Positions 29,360 through 38,285 are shown, counted from the stretch's first letter. The stretch is DNA of 64,000 bases from Methylobacterium aquaticum (GCF_016804325.1 NZ_CP043627.1:2245001-2309000); one strand, 5' to 3'. The notes: generated from the sequence alone by a model not told the origin. Made by a program: numbers and translations.

Positions 29360-29464
29360 TCCGGCGCCGTCCCTCGCCGTTCCGGTGCGACACAGGGAGG
29401 GGCGCAGAGGGCGCCCTTCTCATCCCAATGGCCCAATATGCTGACGCATCGGGCCCTTGAGCCA

Positions 29465-29510
29465 TCTCGAATTGTCCATGCCAAGCCAGAGGCTCGACGA
29501 CAATTCGAGA
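29465..29510. terminator. Inverted repeat between convergent genes
   Basis: TCTCGAATTGTC and its perfect reverse complement GACAATTCGAGA are separated by 22 bases, between the ends of the BLUF gene and the minus-strand sugar transferase. It could serve as a bidirectional terminator, but the loop is long and no strong T-tract follows. Confidence 0.4.
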
Positions 29511-29545
29511 ACGGAAACAAAGGTCGTTTCCACCGACCGTCGGGA

Positions 29546-31042
29546 TCAATACGCGTTCTTGAACGCGCTCCGCGCCACCACCGTCATGACCAGGATCCTA
29601 AGGTCGAACCACAGCGACCAGTTGTCGATGTAGAACAGGTCGTGCTCGACCCGGCGCTGCATGTCGGCATCGGTCAGGGTCTCGCCCCGCAGGCCGTTCA
29701 CCTGCGCCCAGCCGGTGATCCCCGGCCGCACGTTGTGGCGCCTGGCATAGAGCGCGATGCGGCGCTCGAAGCTGCGGTCGTGGGCGACCGCGTGGGGGCG
29801 GGGGCCGACCAGCGACATGTCGCCCCGGATCACGTTGAGGAGCTGGGGCAATTCGTCGAGGTTGGTCCGGCGCAGGATGCGGCCGATCCGGGTGATGCGA
29901 TCGTCGTCCCGGGTTGCCTGGCGGAAGGCGGTGCCGGAATCGGAGCGCATGCTGCGGAACTTGAACACCCAGAACGCCTCCTGGTTGAAGCCGTAGCGCT
30001 TCTGGCGGAACAGGCTCGGACCCCGGCTGTCGAGGCGGATCAGGATCGCGATCAGGGCGAGCAGCGGCGAGAGCACCAGCAGCGCGAGGGAGGCCACCAC
30101 CACGTCGAAGACGCGCTTGGTCGCGACCTCCAGGGCCGAGAGCGGCGCGCGGCCGACATTGATGCCGGTGAGGAGCCCGACCCGGCCGAGGCGCACGTCG
30201 CTGAAGCGGTCCATCACCCGGCCCGGGCGCAGGTGCAGGGCGACCGGCACCCGCAGGAAGGCGTCGACGCAGGCCTCCAGATCCTCGACCTCCGCCCAGG
30301 GCACCAGCACGAACACGTCGTCGGGGCGCAGGAAGCGCACCACCGAGACGCTGAGATCCAGGTCCTCGGCGAGCTGGGTCCGGCGCGCCTCCGGATCGCC
30401 CCCCGGAGGGGCGTCGCGCAGGGTGCTGACGCCGATCACCCTGAGCCCCAGGGCCGCGGTGTCGTGGGTGGCGTAGAAGCTCGCGACGTCGTCCTCGTAG
30501 CCGATCAGGTGGATGCGGCGGGCGGAATCGGAGCGCGGGGTGATGAGGTGGCGCACCAGGGCCACGGTGGCGAAGCGGGTCACGACCAGCACCGGCAGGC
30601 CGGCGAGGAAGGTCGCGAGCGCCGCGGCGCGGGAATGGTCGCCGGTGGTCTTGCTGAGGAAGCCGAGGACGAGCACCACCGCCCAGGCGGCGAGCCACAG
30701 GCTGATGGTCCGGCGCAGATGCGGCGCGCGGGCGAGATAGTTCTCGATGCTGTACTCGCCCCGGGCGACGTTCGGCAGCACCACGAACAGGCCGAGGAAC
30801 AGCCCGACCGCCAGGGAGGGGCCGAGCTCGGGCTGCCGCTCGTAGGTGACGAGGTGGTAGATCATCTCGCAGGCCAGCCCCGTGAGGGTCACCGCCGCGA
30901 GCTCGGCCAGGGCCGCGCCGCCCGCAATGGCGAGCCGCAGGACCGCCCGGCCGCGGCGGGGCAGGAGCGCGTTCCAGACCGCCCGCGCCTCCGACGAGGC
31001 GAGGCCCGCGTTGTCGTCTCCCGGGAACCGTTCGTGTCGCAT
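29546..31042 (-). CDS. Polyprenyl-phosphate sugar-1-phosphate transferase (exopolysaccharide initiation, WcaJ-like)
   Basis: 498 residues. Four or five N-terminal helices and a CoA-binding-like middle domain are followed by the bacterial sugar transferase domain, which begins at TKRVFDVVVASLALLVLSPL and includes FKFRSMRSD, TNLDELPQLLNVIRGDMSLVGPRP and RPGITGWAQVNGLRG. It loads the first sugar phosphate on undecaprenyl phosphate for exopolysaccharide. The ATG at 31042 is chosen by family length. No other polysaccharide genes adjoin, so it is an orphan initiator here. Confidence 0.9.
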   Translation of the reverse strand: MRHERFPGDDNAGLASSEARAVWNALLPRRGRAVLRLAIAGGAALAELAAVTLTGLACEMIYHLVTYERQPELGPSLAVGLFLGLFVVLPNVARGEYSIENYLARAPHLRRTISLWLAAWAVVLVLGFLSKTTGDHSRAAALATFLAGLPVLVVTRFATVALVRHLITPRSDSARRIHLIGYEDDVASFYATHDTAALGLRVIGVSTLRDAPPGGDPEARRTQLAEDLDLSVSVVRFLRPDDVFVLVPWAEVEDLEACVDAFLRVPVALHLRPGRVMDRFSDVRLGRVGLLTGINVGRAPLSALEVATKRVFDVVVASLALLVLSPLLALIAILIRLDSRGPSLFRQKRYGFNQEAFWVFKFRSMRSDSGTAFRQATRDDDRITRIGRILRRTNLDELPQLLNVIRGDMSLVGPRPHAVAHDRSFERRIALYARRHNVRPGITGWAQVNGLRGETLTDADMQRRVEHDLFYIDNWSLWFDLRILVMTVVARSAFKNAY

Positions 31043-31297
31043 GGCGAGATGACCCGTGACCCGTGCCTGTGCCGGAAGGGGACGGACCGGGCGGGACCGT
31101 GCCGTTTCCGCACGCATCCCGGGCCGCCGCCGGCTGATTGCCGGGCAGGCAGCAAGCCCGGGACCGACGGCATCCCAGCCCTGCTTCGGCCGAGGGGACG
31201 GGTCAAGACGGCAGGTGTATGAGACACTCGCCGCAACCCCTGGATCGTTGTCGACGGGCGGCGCGGCGCGAGCGGCCGACAGGCCGGCCGGCAAGGG

Positions 31298-32569
31298 ATG
31301 GACCCAGCGATGGATGCGCGAGCGAGCGAGGGCGGCGTGGCCGTGGAGATGCCGGCGGCCGCGGGCCGGGGCGTGCCGTCCGGTGCTGCGGCGGCGGGAC
31401 CGGCGGCTGTGGTGCTCGGGGGCCTGAGCCTGTCGCACCTCCTCAACGACATGATGCAGTCGCTGCTGCCGGCGATCTACCCGCTCCTGAAGCAGGCCTA
31501 CAGCCTGGATTTCGGCCAGATCGGCGTCCTGACCCTGGCCTTCCAGCTCACGGCGTCGGTGCTGCAGCCGGTGGTCGGCCTGTTCACCGACAAGCGGCCG
31601 ATGCCGTTCTCGCTCGCCACCGGCATGCTGCTGTCGCTCTGCGGCCTCCTGCTCCTGTCGCATGCGGGGTCGTACGGCCTGCTGATCCTCGCCGCCTGCC
31701 TCGTCGGCCTCGGCTCGGCGATCTTCCATCCGGAGGCCTCGCGGGTCGCCCGCCTCGCCTCGGGCGGGCGCTACGGCCTGGCGCAATCGGTGTTCCAGGT
31801 CGGCGGCAATGCCGGCACGGCTCTGGGGCCGCTGCTCGCCGCCTTCATCGTCGTGCCGCTGGGCCAGCCGAGCGTCGCCCTGTTCGCGGTCGCGGCGCTG
31901 ATCGGGTTCGTGGTCCTGAGCCTCGTCGGGCGCTGGTACCGCGACCGCCTGAGGGCCGGCGCCGCCCGGGGCAAGAAGGGCGGGGCGGCTGTCCGCACCC
32001 TGCCGCGGGGCAAGGTGGTCGGCACCATCGCGGTGCTCCTGGTGCTGATCTTCTCCAAATACTTCTACATGGCGAGCCTCAGCTCGTACTTCACCTTCTA
32101 CCTCATCCACCGCTTCGGCGTGTCGGTGCAGGATTCGCAGCTCTACCTGTTCGTGTTCCTCGGCGCGGTCGCGGCCGGCACGGTCGCGGGCGGGCCGATC
32201 GGCGACCGGTTCGGCCGCAAGGTGGTGATCTGGGGCTCGATCCTCGGCGTGCTGCCCTTCACCCTGGCGCTGCCGCACGCCAACCTGTTCTGGACCGTGG
32301 CGCTGACGGTGCCGATCGGCCTGATCCTGGCCTCGGCGATGCCGGCGATCCTCGTCTACGCGCAGGAATTGCTGCCCGGCCGGGTCGGCCTGGTCGGCGG
32401 CCTGTTCTTCGGCTTCGCCTTCGGGATGGGGGGCCTGGGCGCCGCGATCCTGGGCGAGGTCGCCGACCGCACCAGCATCGAGTTCGTCTACGGGCTCTGC
32501 GCCTTCCTGCCGGCGGTCGGCCTGCTCGCGGTGTTCCTGCCGCGGCTCGATCGGCCCGGGGCGGCGTGA
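31298..32569 (+). CDS. MFS transporter, fosmidomycin resistance (Fsr) type
   Basis: 423 residues with a roughly 35-residue Ala/Gly-rich N-terminal tail and twelve helices. LSLSHLLNDMMQSLLPAIYPLLK is the Fsr-family opening and GLGSAIFHPEASRVARLASGGRYGLAQSVFQVGGN the following loop. It is an inner-membrane drug or metabolite exporter. It is divergent from the sugar transferase; the shared 255-base gap should hold both promoters. A GC hairpin at 32591-32607 after the stop may aid termination. Confidence 0.88.
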   Translation: MDPAMDARASEGGVAVEMPAAAGRGVPSGAAAAGPAAVVLGGLSLSHLLNDMMQSLLPAIYPLLKQAYSLDFGQIGVLTLAFQLTASVLQPVVGLFTDKRPMPFSLATGMLLSLCGLLLLSHAGSYGLLILAACLVGLGSAIFHPEASRVARLASGGRYGLAQSVFQVGGNAGTALGPLLAAFIVVPLGQPSVALFAVAALIGFVVLSLVGRWYRDRLRAGAARGKKGGAAVRTLPRGKVVGTIAVLLVLIFSKYFYMASLSSYFTFYLIHRFGVSVQDSQLYLFVFLGAVAAGTVAGGPIGDRFGRKVVIWGSILGVLPFTLALPHANLFWTVALTVPIGLILASAMPAILVYAQELLPGRVGLVGGLFFGFAFGMGGLGAAILGEVADRTSIEFVYGLCAFLPAVGLLAVFLPRLDRPGAA

Positions 32570-32646
32570 CCCCGGCCGGATGACGGGGACGGGGGCGATC
32601 CGCCCCCGCTTATGACCGTTAGCTGGCCATCGTCGGCCGGGGATCG

Positions 32647-32967
32647 TCAGCCTTCCCGGGCGACGGTCTGGATCGTCTCGAAGCCCTCGAATTGCGGGTG
32701 GCCGAGATAGAGCGGCTTCGTTCCCGGGGCGCGGCTATGCGCCTTGCGGAACTGCTCGGAGCGGGTCCAGGCCTCGAAATCCGCCCGCGAGGACCAGATC
32801 GTGTGCGAGGCGTAGAGAACGTGGTCCTCGTGTTCCGGCCCGCGCAGAAGGTGGAACTCGACGAAACCCGGCATTTCTCCCAGGTGGCTGTCGCGGCCGA
32901 GCCAGACCTGCTCGAAGTCCTGGGCGGCCTCCTTGTAGACCTTGAACCGGTTCATGGCGATGAACAT
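32647..32967 (-). CDS. Haem-degrading / antibiotic-biosynthesis-type monooxygenase (IsdG/HmuQ-like)
   Basis: 106 residues, an ABM-fold dimeric enzyme. MFIAMNRFKVYKEAAQDFEQVW and PGFVEFHLLRGPEHEDHVLY closely resemble rhizobial HmuQ/IsdG-type haem oxygenases, which break haem to release iron. The ATG at 32967 has AGGAGG nine bases upstream; the ATG at 32976 touches that site, so is less likely. No haem uptake genes are adjacent. Confidence 0.82.
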   Translation of the reverse strand: MFIAMNRFKVYKEAAQDFEQVWLGRDSHLGEMPGFVEFHLLRGPEHEDHVLYASHTIWSSRADFEAWTRSEQFRKAHSRAPGTKPLYLGHPQFEGFETIQTVAREG

Positions 32968-33474
32968 CGCGGGCATCCTCCTGTCCGTTCGGATTAGGCC
33001 GTGGAGATGGGAACCATCCCGCCCTCGGCAAGGTGACCCGCCCAGGCCGGCCGGGGTCCATGAGGCGGCAACCTGGGGAGGCTGTGCAACTCAGTATTTT
33101 TTCCACGTTTGTTCCCTTGGGGAATTCCCTCGGAGCGTGTAGACGGGATGCGGGTTGCATGGCAGACCCGCACCCGCACCGCGAGACCGACGACAGGACG
33201 GCCTCGACCGGGCGGGCATCGCTAGTCTTTCATGTCGTCCGACCGCGGTCCGCGCGCCCTCACGGGGCGAGAGACGCCGGGGTCGGAACGGGACGACGAG
33301 GGAATGGAGCGGACCGGATGCGAGGCGTCTTCGCCGCCGGGCCGGGCACGAACATCCGTGGTGTCACCGGAGCGGGGAGCGCCGGCCGTCGCGGGCATGA
33401 ACGACGCGGGACGGCGGCCCTCTGGAATCGGGGAGGGGGCTTCCGGCAAGCCAGCACGAAGATGTCGAGGACCG
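32968..33474. other. 507-base gap without a supported gene
   Basis: Divergent promoter region between the haem monooxygenase and the XRE regulator. An AT-richer stretch with TTTTTTCCACG at about 33098-33110 may contain promoter elements. An in-frame upstream extension of the regulator gene (from 33232) exists but looks non-coding: it is low complexity and lacks family similarity. Confidence 0.5.
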
Positions 33475-33894
33475 ATGCCCAAGCAAACCACTGAGGTCGA
33501 CCGTCTCGTCGGAGTCCGCATCACGGCCCTGCGCAAGGCCAAGGGACTGAGCCAGACCGCCCTCGGCAATGCCGTCGGCGTGACCTTCCAGCAGGTCCAG
33601 AAATACGAGAAGGGCCAGAACCGCGTCGGCGCCGGCCGCCTGCGCGAGATCGCCCGGCTGCTGGAAGTGCCGGTCTCGGCCTTCTTCGAGGACCAGGGCG
33701 GCAGCGAGTCCGGCGACGACAACGTCTTCGGCTTCCTGAGCGCGCAAGGCGCCATCGAGCTGCTGCGCGCCTACGTGCAGATCGAGGACGAGCAACTGCG
33801 CCGCGAGGTTCTGGCGATCGTGCGCTCCGCCGCCCGCCTCGGCCGCCACGCCAGCGCGGCGGGCGGCGAGGACAGCGTCGCGGCCGCCGAATAG
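33475..33894 (+). CDS. XRE-family transcriptional regulator
   Basis: 139 residues. A Cro/CI helix-turn-helix spans about residues 11-65 (RITALRKAKGLSQTALGNAVGVTFQQVQKYEKGQNRV), followed by a helical tail with LLRAYVQIEDEQLRREVLAIVRS. This is the common short alphaproteobacterial type. The ATG at 33475 opens the conserved MPKQTTEVDRLVG segment. Target genes are not evident. Confidence 0.9.
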   Translation: MPKQTTEVDRLVGVRITALRKAKGLSQTALGNAVGVTFQQVQKYEKGQNRVGAGRLREIARLLEVPVSAFFEDQGGSESGDDNVFGFLSAQGAIELLRAYVQIEDEQLRREVLAIVRSAARLGRHASAAGGEDSVAAAE

Positions 33895-33919
33895 CGGCCG
33901 CCCGTCGCGCAGGCTCCGG

Positions 33920-35257
33920 TCAGCGCAGGCCCACCAGGTGGAAGAAGCTGCCGCTGACCCGGCCGCGCCGGTGGCCGGCCAGCCCGAGGGCACGCCCTTC
34001 CGCATCCGTCACCTCGGCCAGGGCCTCGTCGGGCCCCGGCGGCGGCGTGAGTTCGCTCGCGTAGTGGAACTCGTGCCCGACCAGGCCCTGCCCCGCGGCA
34101 CCGAGGGATCCCCCCCCGGCAAGCGTCGCGATCCGGTAGCCGAGATGCAGCCGGCGCCGGGCGTAGGAGGTCGCGACCGGCAGGAGGCCGGCCATGCGGT
34201 GGGTCGTTCCCTCGGCATCCTCCAGGCTCTCGCCCAGCACCATGTAGCCGCCGCACTCGCCATGGACCGGCCTCGTTCCGGCAAAGGCACGCAAGCCGTC
34301 GAGGAAGCGCGAGGCGGCGGCGATCCGGCCGGCATGGAGCTCGGGATAGCCCCCGGGCAGCCAGCAGGCGTCGCACTCCTCCGGCGGGGGTTCGTCGGCG
34401 AGCGGTGAGAACGGCACGATCTCGGCCCCGGCCGCGCGCCAGCCGGCCTCGAGATGCGGGTAGACGAACGAGAACGCGGCATCGCGCGCGACCGCGAGGC
34501 GCCGGCCGGGCGGCGGCGGCAGATGCCCGATCGCCGGCTCCGGTACCCTGCCGCCGGCGGCGGCCACGATCGCGTCGAGATCGATCGAGGCCTCGGCCAG
34601 ATCGGCGAGGCGGTCGAGGCGGGATTCCAGGTCCTCGGTCTCGCTGGCCTGGATCAACCCGAGATGGCGCTCCGGCAGGACCAGAGCGGCCTCCCGCGGC
34701 ACGGCGCCGAGCACCTTGATTCCGATCCGGGTAAGCCCGACCTCGACGAGACGGCGGTGGCGGGGGCTCGCGACCTTGTTGAGGATCACCCCGGCCAGCG
34801 TCAGGCGCGGGTCGTAGGCCCGGACCCCCAGCGCCGTCGCGGCGGCCGATTGCGCGGCGCCCGAGACGTCGAGCACCAGCACGACCGGCCAGCCGTAGCG
34901 GGCGGCGATGTCGGCGTTGGCGCCGCTGCGGCCTTCCTCCGCCACCACGCCGTCGAACAGGCCCATCGAGCCCTCGGCGAGCAGCAGGTCGGATTCCGTG
35001 CCGGCCCGGCCCGCCACCGCGTCGAGGAGCGCGCCGTCCATGGCGAAGCTGTCGAGGTTGTAGCTCGGCCGGCCGGTGGCGGCGGCGTGGAAGGCGGGAT
35101 CGATGTAGTCCGGCCCGCATTTCGCCCCGGCGACCGCCCATCCGCGGCGGCGCAGGGCCCGCAGCAGGGCGAGGGTCACGGTGGTCTTGCCGGAGCCGGA
35201 ACGGGCGGCGGCGATGAGGAGACCGCGGGCAGGGCTTTGGGTCACGAACGAGTCCAT
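33920..35257 (-). CDS. cobB: Cobyrinate a,c-diamide synthase
   Basis: 445 residues. The N-terminal P-loop AARSGSGKTT is at about residues 17-26, CGPDYIDPAFH follows, and the C-terminal glutamine amidotransferase domain has its cysteine in PVHGECGGYMVLGE. It amidates the a and c side chains of (hydrogeno)byrinate with ATP and glutamine. The start at 35257 is the first Met before the conserved P-loop region. It is divergent from cbiD. Confidence 0.93.
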   Translation of the reverse strand: MDSFVTQSPARGLLIAAARSGSGKTTVTLALLRALRRRGWAVAGAKCGPDYIDPAFHAAATGRPSYNLDSFAMDGALLDAVAGRAGTESDLLLAEGSMGLFDGVVAEEGRSGANADIAARYGWPVVLVLDVSGAAQSAAATALGVRAYDPRLTLAGVILNKVASPRHRRLVEVGLTRIGIKVLGAVPREAALVLPERHLGLIQASETEDLESRLDRLADLAEASIDLDAIVAAAGGRVPEPAIGHLPPPPGRRLAVARDAAFSFVYPHLEAGWRAAGAEIVPFSPLADEPPPEECDACWLPGGYPELHAGRIAAASRFLDGLRAFAGTRPVHGECGGYMVLGESLEDAEGTTHRMAGLLPVATSYARRRLHLGYRIATLAGGGSLGAAGQGLVGHEFHYASELTPPPGPDEALAEVTDAEGRALGLAGHRRGRVSGSFFHLVGLR

Positions 35258-35312
35258 CACTGGGCGACACGGCGCGCATTCACCGCGCCGCTCCCGGGTG
35301 ATACCACGCCGC

Positions 35313-36415
35313 ATGGATGCGACACGACCACGGGAGACCCTGCGCCGCGGCTGGACCACCGGCGCCTGCGCGACGGCCGCCGCCAAGGCGGCTTACGTCG
35401 GCCTGGTCACCGGCGCCTTCCCCGATCCGGTCGAGATCGCGCTGCCGAGCGGTGCCCGCCCGGCCTTCGCGCTCGCGCGGAGCGGGCTCGTCGCGGGCGG
35501 GGCCTTCGCCGGGGTGGTGAAGGATGCCGGCGACGATCCCGACGTGACCCACGGGGTCCTGGTCCTGGCGACCGTCCGGCGCGGTCCGCCGGGCTCCGGC
35601 ATCGCGTTCCGGGCCGGTCCCGGCGTCGGAACCGTGACCCGGGCCGGGCTGCCGCTGCCGGTGGGGGAGCCGGCGATCAACCCGATGCCGCGGCGGATGA
35701 TCGCGGCGGCGATCGCGGAGGCCGCGACCGGCCTCGGCGGTCCGCCGGACGTGGTGGTGGAGATCGCGATCCCCGGCGGCGAGGTTCTGGCCCAGAAGAC
35801 CCTGAATCCGCGCCTCGGCATCCTCGGCGGCCTGTCGGTGCTCGGCACGACCGGGGTGGTGGTGCCCTATTCCTGCGCCGCCTGGATCGACAGCATCCAT
35901 CGCGGCATCGACGTCGCCCGGGCCGGCGCCCTCGATCACGTCGCCGGCGCCACCGGCTCGACCTCCGAGGAGGCCGTGGCGCGCCTGCACGGCTTGGCCC
36001 CCAGGCCCTGATCGACATGGGCGACTTCGCCGGCGGGATGCTCAAGTACCTGCGCCGCCACCCGGTGCCGCGGGTGACGGTGGCCGGCGGCATCGCCAAG
36101 ATGGCGAAGCTCGGCCACGGCCTCCTCGACCTGCATTCGCGCTCCGGGCCCGTCGACCTCGCCTGGCTCGCCGAGCGCATCGTCGAGGCCGGAGGCGGGC
36201 CGGACCTCGGCTTGCGGGCGGCGGGCGCGAACACCGCGCTGGAGGTGCTGCGCCTGGCGCAAGCGAACGATCTTCCGATCGCCGACCTGATCGCCCGCTA
36301 CGCCTGGGCGACCGCGGCGCGGGTGCTGGCGGGCTCGGGCAGTTCGCTGGAGGTGGTGGTGTTCGACCGGGAAGGCGGGCTGGTCGGGCGGGCGCCGTTT
36401 CATCCGGTGGGGTGA
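35313..36415 (+). pseudogene. cbiD: Cobalt-precorrin-5B C1-methyltransferase (CbiD), one-base frame break
   Basis: The first frame runs from MDATRPRETLRRGWTTGACATAA to a TGA at 36009-36011; the second frame then continues with ALIDMGDFAGGMLKYLRRHP to the true family end at 36415. Adding one C in GCCCCCAGG near 35998-36005 joins them as LHGLAPQALIDMGDF and gives 367 codons, the family size. CbiD replaces CobF for the C1 methylation in many alphaproteobacteria. Either an assembly error or a real frameshift; both halves look well conserved. Confidence 0.85.
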
Positions 36416-36471
36416 GGGGCGTCGTCGCGTGACGCGCCTAACGGAAGGGATTACATTCAAGCCCTCAGGGA

Positions 36472-36657
36472 CATGCCTTTTAAGGTGATTTTTACTGATA
36501 AATATCTAGTATTGATCTAATGGCGACGCGCCATTTTTGCTCACGCCAGCATTCTGGTATCCGAAGCACTCTGGACCTCCGAGTGCCCCATCAAGCTTGG
36601 CCGCACTGCAGTCGCATGTTGCAGCAATTCCAAGTATTTAAGACCTTAAAAGGCATG
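36472..36657. mobile_element. MITE-like element, 186 bp
   Basis: Perfect 15-base terminal inverted repeats, CATGCCTTTTAAGGT and ACCTTAAAAGGCATG, enclose an AT-richer segment without an open frame. The element is flanked directly by a perfect 11-base direct repeat GCCCTCAGGGA (36461-36471 and 36658-36668), as expected for a target duplication. No transposase is encoded. It lies between cbiD and the antitoxin remnant. The family is not recognised. Confidence 0.75.
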
Positions 36658-36696
36658 GCCCTCAGGGAGACTACGACGATGGTTGCTTAGGCTCTT

Positions 36697-36945
36697 GTGA
36701 AAACGGAGATCGATGCGTCGACCGAGCGCGAAGCCGCCGTGGCGCTCGAAGCCATGGGGCTGACGGTCTCCGATGCGGTTCGCCTGATGCTCATCCGCGT
36801 CGCGCGCGAGGGCACGGTGCCTCTCGATCTCCTCGCGCCGAACGAGACGACGCTCGCGGCGATGCAGGAAGAAGCCCGTGCCGGTCAGCTTCCCCGCTTC
36901 GACAGTGTCGAGGCATTGCTGGCCGATCTCCATGCGGACGATTGA
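36697..36945 (+). CDS. RelB/DinJ-family antitoxin, probably 5' damaged
   Basis: 82 residues from a GTG: TEIDASTEREAAVALEAMGLTVSDAVRLMLIRVAREG is the ribbon-helix-helix DNA-binding part and NETTLAAMQEEARAG the toxin-binding part. The family start would be the ATG at 36679, but codon 4 from there is TAG (36688-36690), after which the usual residues A-L-V-K-T continue in frame. The GTG may allow restart with a shortened N-terminus. It overlaps the start of a YafQ-like toxin stub. Confidence 0.78.
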   Translation: MKTEIDASTEREAAVALEAMGLTVSDAVRLMLIRVAREGTVPLDLLAPNETTLAAMQEEARAGQLPRFDSVEALLADLHADD

Positions 36946-37024
36946 GCGCACGGGACAGTTCAAGTTGCAGCATCCCCGGATCGAAATTGGCAAATTCACC
37001 TTGCAGCCAGGTCATGCTCGCTGA
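36932..37024 (+). pseudogene. YafQ-like toxin gene remnant
   Basis: The frame overlapping the antitoxin end begins MRTIERTGQFK, which is how YafQ mRNA-interferase toxins begin, but family similarity stops after about 11 codons and a TGA follows at codon 31. The sequence beyond is AT-rich and unrelated, so the toxin body has been replaced or deleted. The 14-base overlap with the antitoxin is the normal dinJ-yafQ arrangement. Confidence 0.68.
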
Positions 37025-37464
37025 GGGGCATAAATCGTTATTCGAAGCTGCGCACCAATCTCTCCCATAACTTGAAGCGATGTACTCGAAATTTCTGCCG
37101 TGACGGAGTGCATTCCCAGGTCGCCCTCGTACCCGACATTGAAGTAACGTGCCGCAGAGTGCGACCACAACAGCTTCAAATCCGAGGGCATTGCACGAAT
37201 CAAGCATGCTAACGATGCGATGCAAGAATTGGCATCGCTGTGCATTACGAGTGGCTCAAACGAGAGTAGGCTTGGGCTATTCTGCAAAATAATCAATTGC
37301 TGTCGAAAATAATTTGCAATAACTTGGCCGCCGGTCGGACCAATAATATCGATATCGACATTTAGAAACTTCAATGGAGCACTCATTTTTTTCATGCCGG
37401 TCAATTCGATCAACTGCAATAATTTATTAATTACTATCAGGTACTGCTTGCTTGATTCGAACAT
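37012..37464 (-). CDS. Hypothetical protein in an AT-rich patch
   Basis: 150 residues from the ATG at 37464 (MFESSKQYLIVINKLLQLIE); inner Met codons at 37395 and 37386 are other options. It is not recognised. Base composition and codons (many ATT, AAT, TTA) are unlike all neighbours, which suggests recent transfer. No signal peptide or clear membrane helix. The C-terminal pattern SLQVMGEIGAQLRITIYAP faintly recalls small immunity-type or DUF4279-like proteins, too weak for a call. It sits exactly where the toxin body is missing. Confidence 0.5.
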   Translation of the reverse strand: MFESSKQYLIVINKLLQLIELTGMKKMSAPLKFLNVDIDIIGPTGGQVIANYFRQQLIILQNSPSLLSFEPLVMHSDANSCIASLACLIRAMPSDLKLLWSHSAARYFNVGYEGDLGMHSVTAEISSTSLQVMGEIGAQLRITIYAPQRA

Positions 37465-37480
37465 GCAATCCCACACTCGA

Positions 37481-37609
37481 CCTCATCCTGAGGTGTTAGC
37501 CCATCGAAGATGGGCTAACCTCGAAGGAGGGCTCCAGAGATCGCTGAGACTTCTGGAGCTCTCCTACGAGGTCAGTCGATCTGCGATCGACTGACACCTC
37601 AGGATGAGG
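37481..37609. repeat. Palindromic repeat, family A copy 2
   Basis: Same outer arms CCTCATCCTGAGGTG and CACCTCAGGATGAGG as copy 1. The left side hairpin is TTAGCCCATC/GATGGGCTAA and the right one GTCGAT/ATCGAC, different in sequence from other copies but still paired. It bounds the AT-rich patch on its right side. Confidence 0.9.
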
Positions 37610-37683
37610 TTGCGAATGGGGAACAACATTCGGTTGAGATGCCGATATTCGAACCTGAATCTGCTCCACCATCTCGGGTGGCG

Positions 37684-38226
37684 TCAAGCGCGGCCGGTCG
37701 ACTTGGACCTACCGAGAACGGCGGGCTCGGGCCAATGATACCGAATCACCGGCCGGTCGCCTCCCCCGGGAATGGCGTGCCGGCTGCGCTCGGCGATCAC
37801 GCCGCCGCGCCGCTCGTAGAAGCGGCGGGCCGGTTCGTTCTGCTCGAAGCACCACAGGTAGATTCCTGAAGCGGGATGGAAACGCAGGGACCACTCCGCC
37901 GCGGCGCCGAGCAGGTCCGTCCCCAGGCCTCGCCCCTTCGCCGTGGGCAGGACATGGAGATTGTCGATCAGCGTTCCCCAGCGCTCATCCTCCGCCCCGA
38001 CCGCGCAGACGAAGCCGAGCGGTTCGTCGGCCTCCTCGGCGATGAGGGCGGTCACGTGCGGATGATGCGGCCCGAGGCGGCCGGTCCAGGTTTGCAATCG
38101 GTCCTGCTCGATCGGGCCGGCGAGGAAGTCCGGATCGAGGATGCCCCGATACGCGCTCCTCCAGCTCGCGGTGTGGATCCGGGCGAGCAGGGCCGCGTCG
38201 GCGTCGGTGGCGAGTCTCATCCGCAT
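37684..38226 (-). CDS. GNAT-family N-acetyltransferase
   Basis: 180 residues. The acetyl-CoA loop is in LHVLPTAKGRGLGTDLLGAA and the C-terminal NEPARRFYERRGGV is the usual beta-bulge region. The ATG at 38226 has GGAGAC eight bases upstream. The acetyl acceptor is unknown. It lies between the palindromic repeat and cobM, on the cobM strand, without obvious coupling. Confidence 0.88.
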   Translation of the reverse strand: MRMRLATDADAALLARIHTASWRSAYRGILDPDFLAGPIEQDRLQTWTGRLGPHHPHVTALIAEEADEPLGFVCAVGAEDERWGTLIDNLHVLPTAKGRGLGTDLLGAAAEWSLRFHPASGIYLWCFEQNEPARRFYERRGGVIAERSRHAIPGGGDRPVIRYHWPEPAVLGRSKSTGRA

Positions 38227-38285
38227 GACACTGTCTCCGGACGGAGTACGACATCCGCAACGGCCGGGAGCCGTCGCGGATCGGG

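Noticed and set aside
32591..32607. GC hairpin after the MFS gene as a full intrinsic terminator
   Set aside because: The stem is good but no T-tract follows.
33232..33474. In-frame N-terminal extension of the XRE regulator
   Set aside because: The added segment is low complexity and the conserved protein begins at 33475 with an acceptable ribosome site.
37012..37464. Calling the AT-rich gene a DUF4279 immunity protein
   Set aside because: Only a faint C-terminal pattern agrees; kept as unknown.
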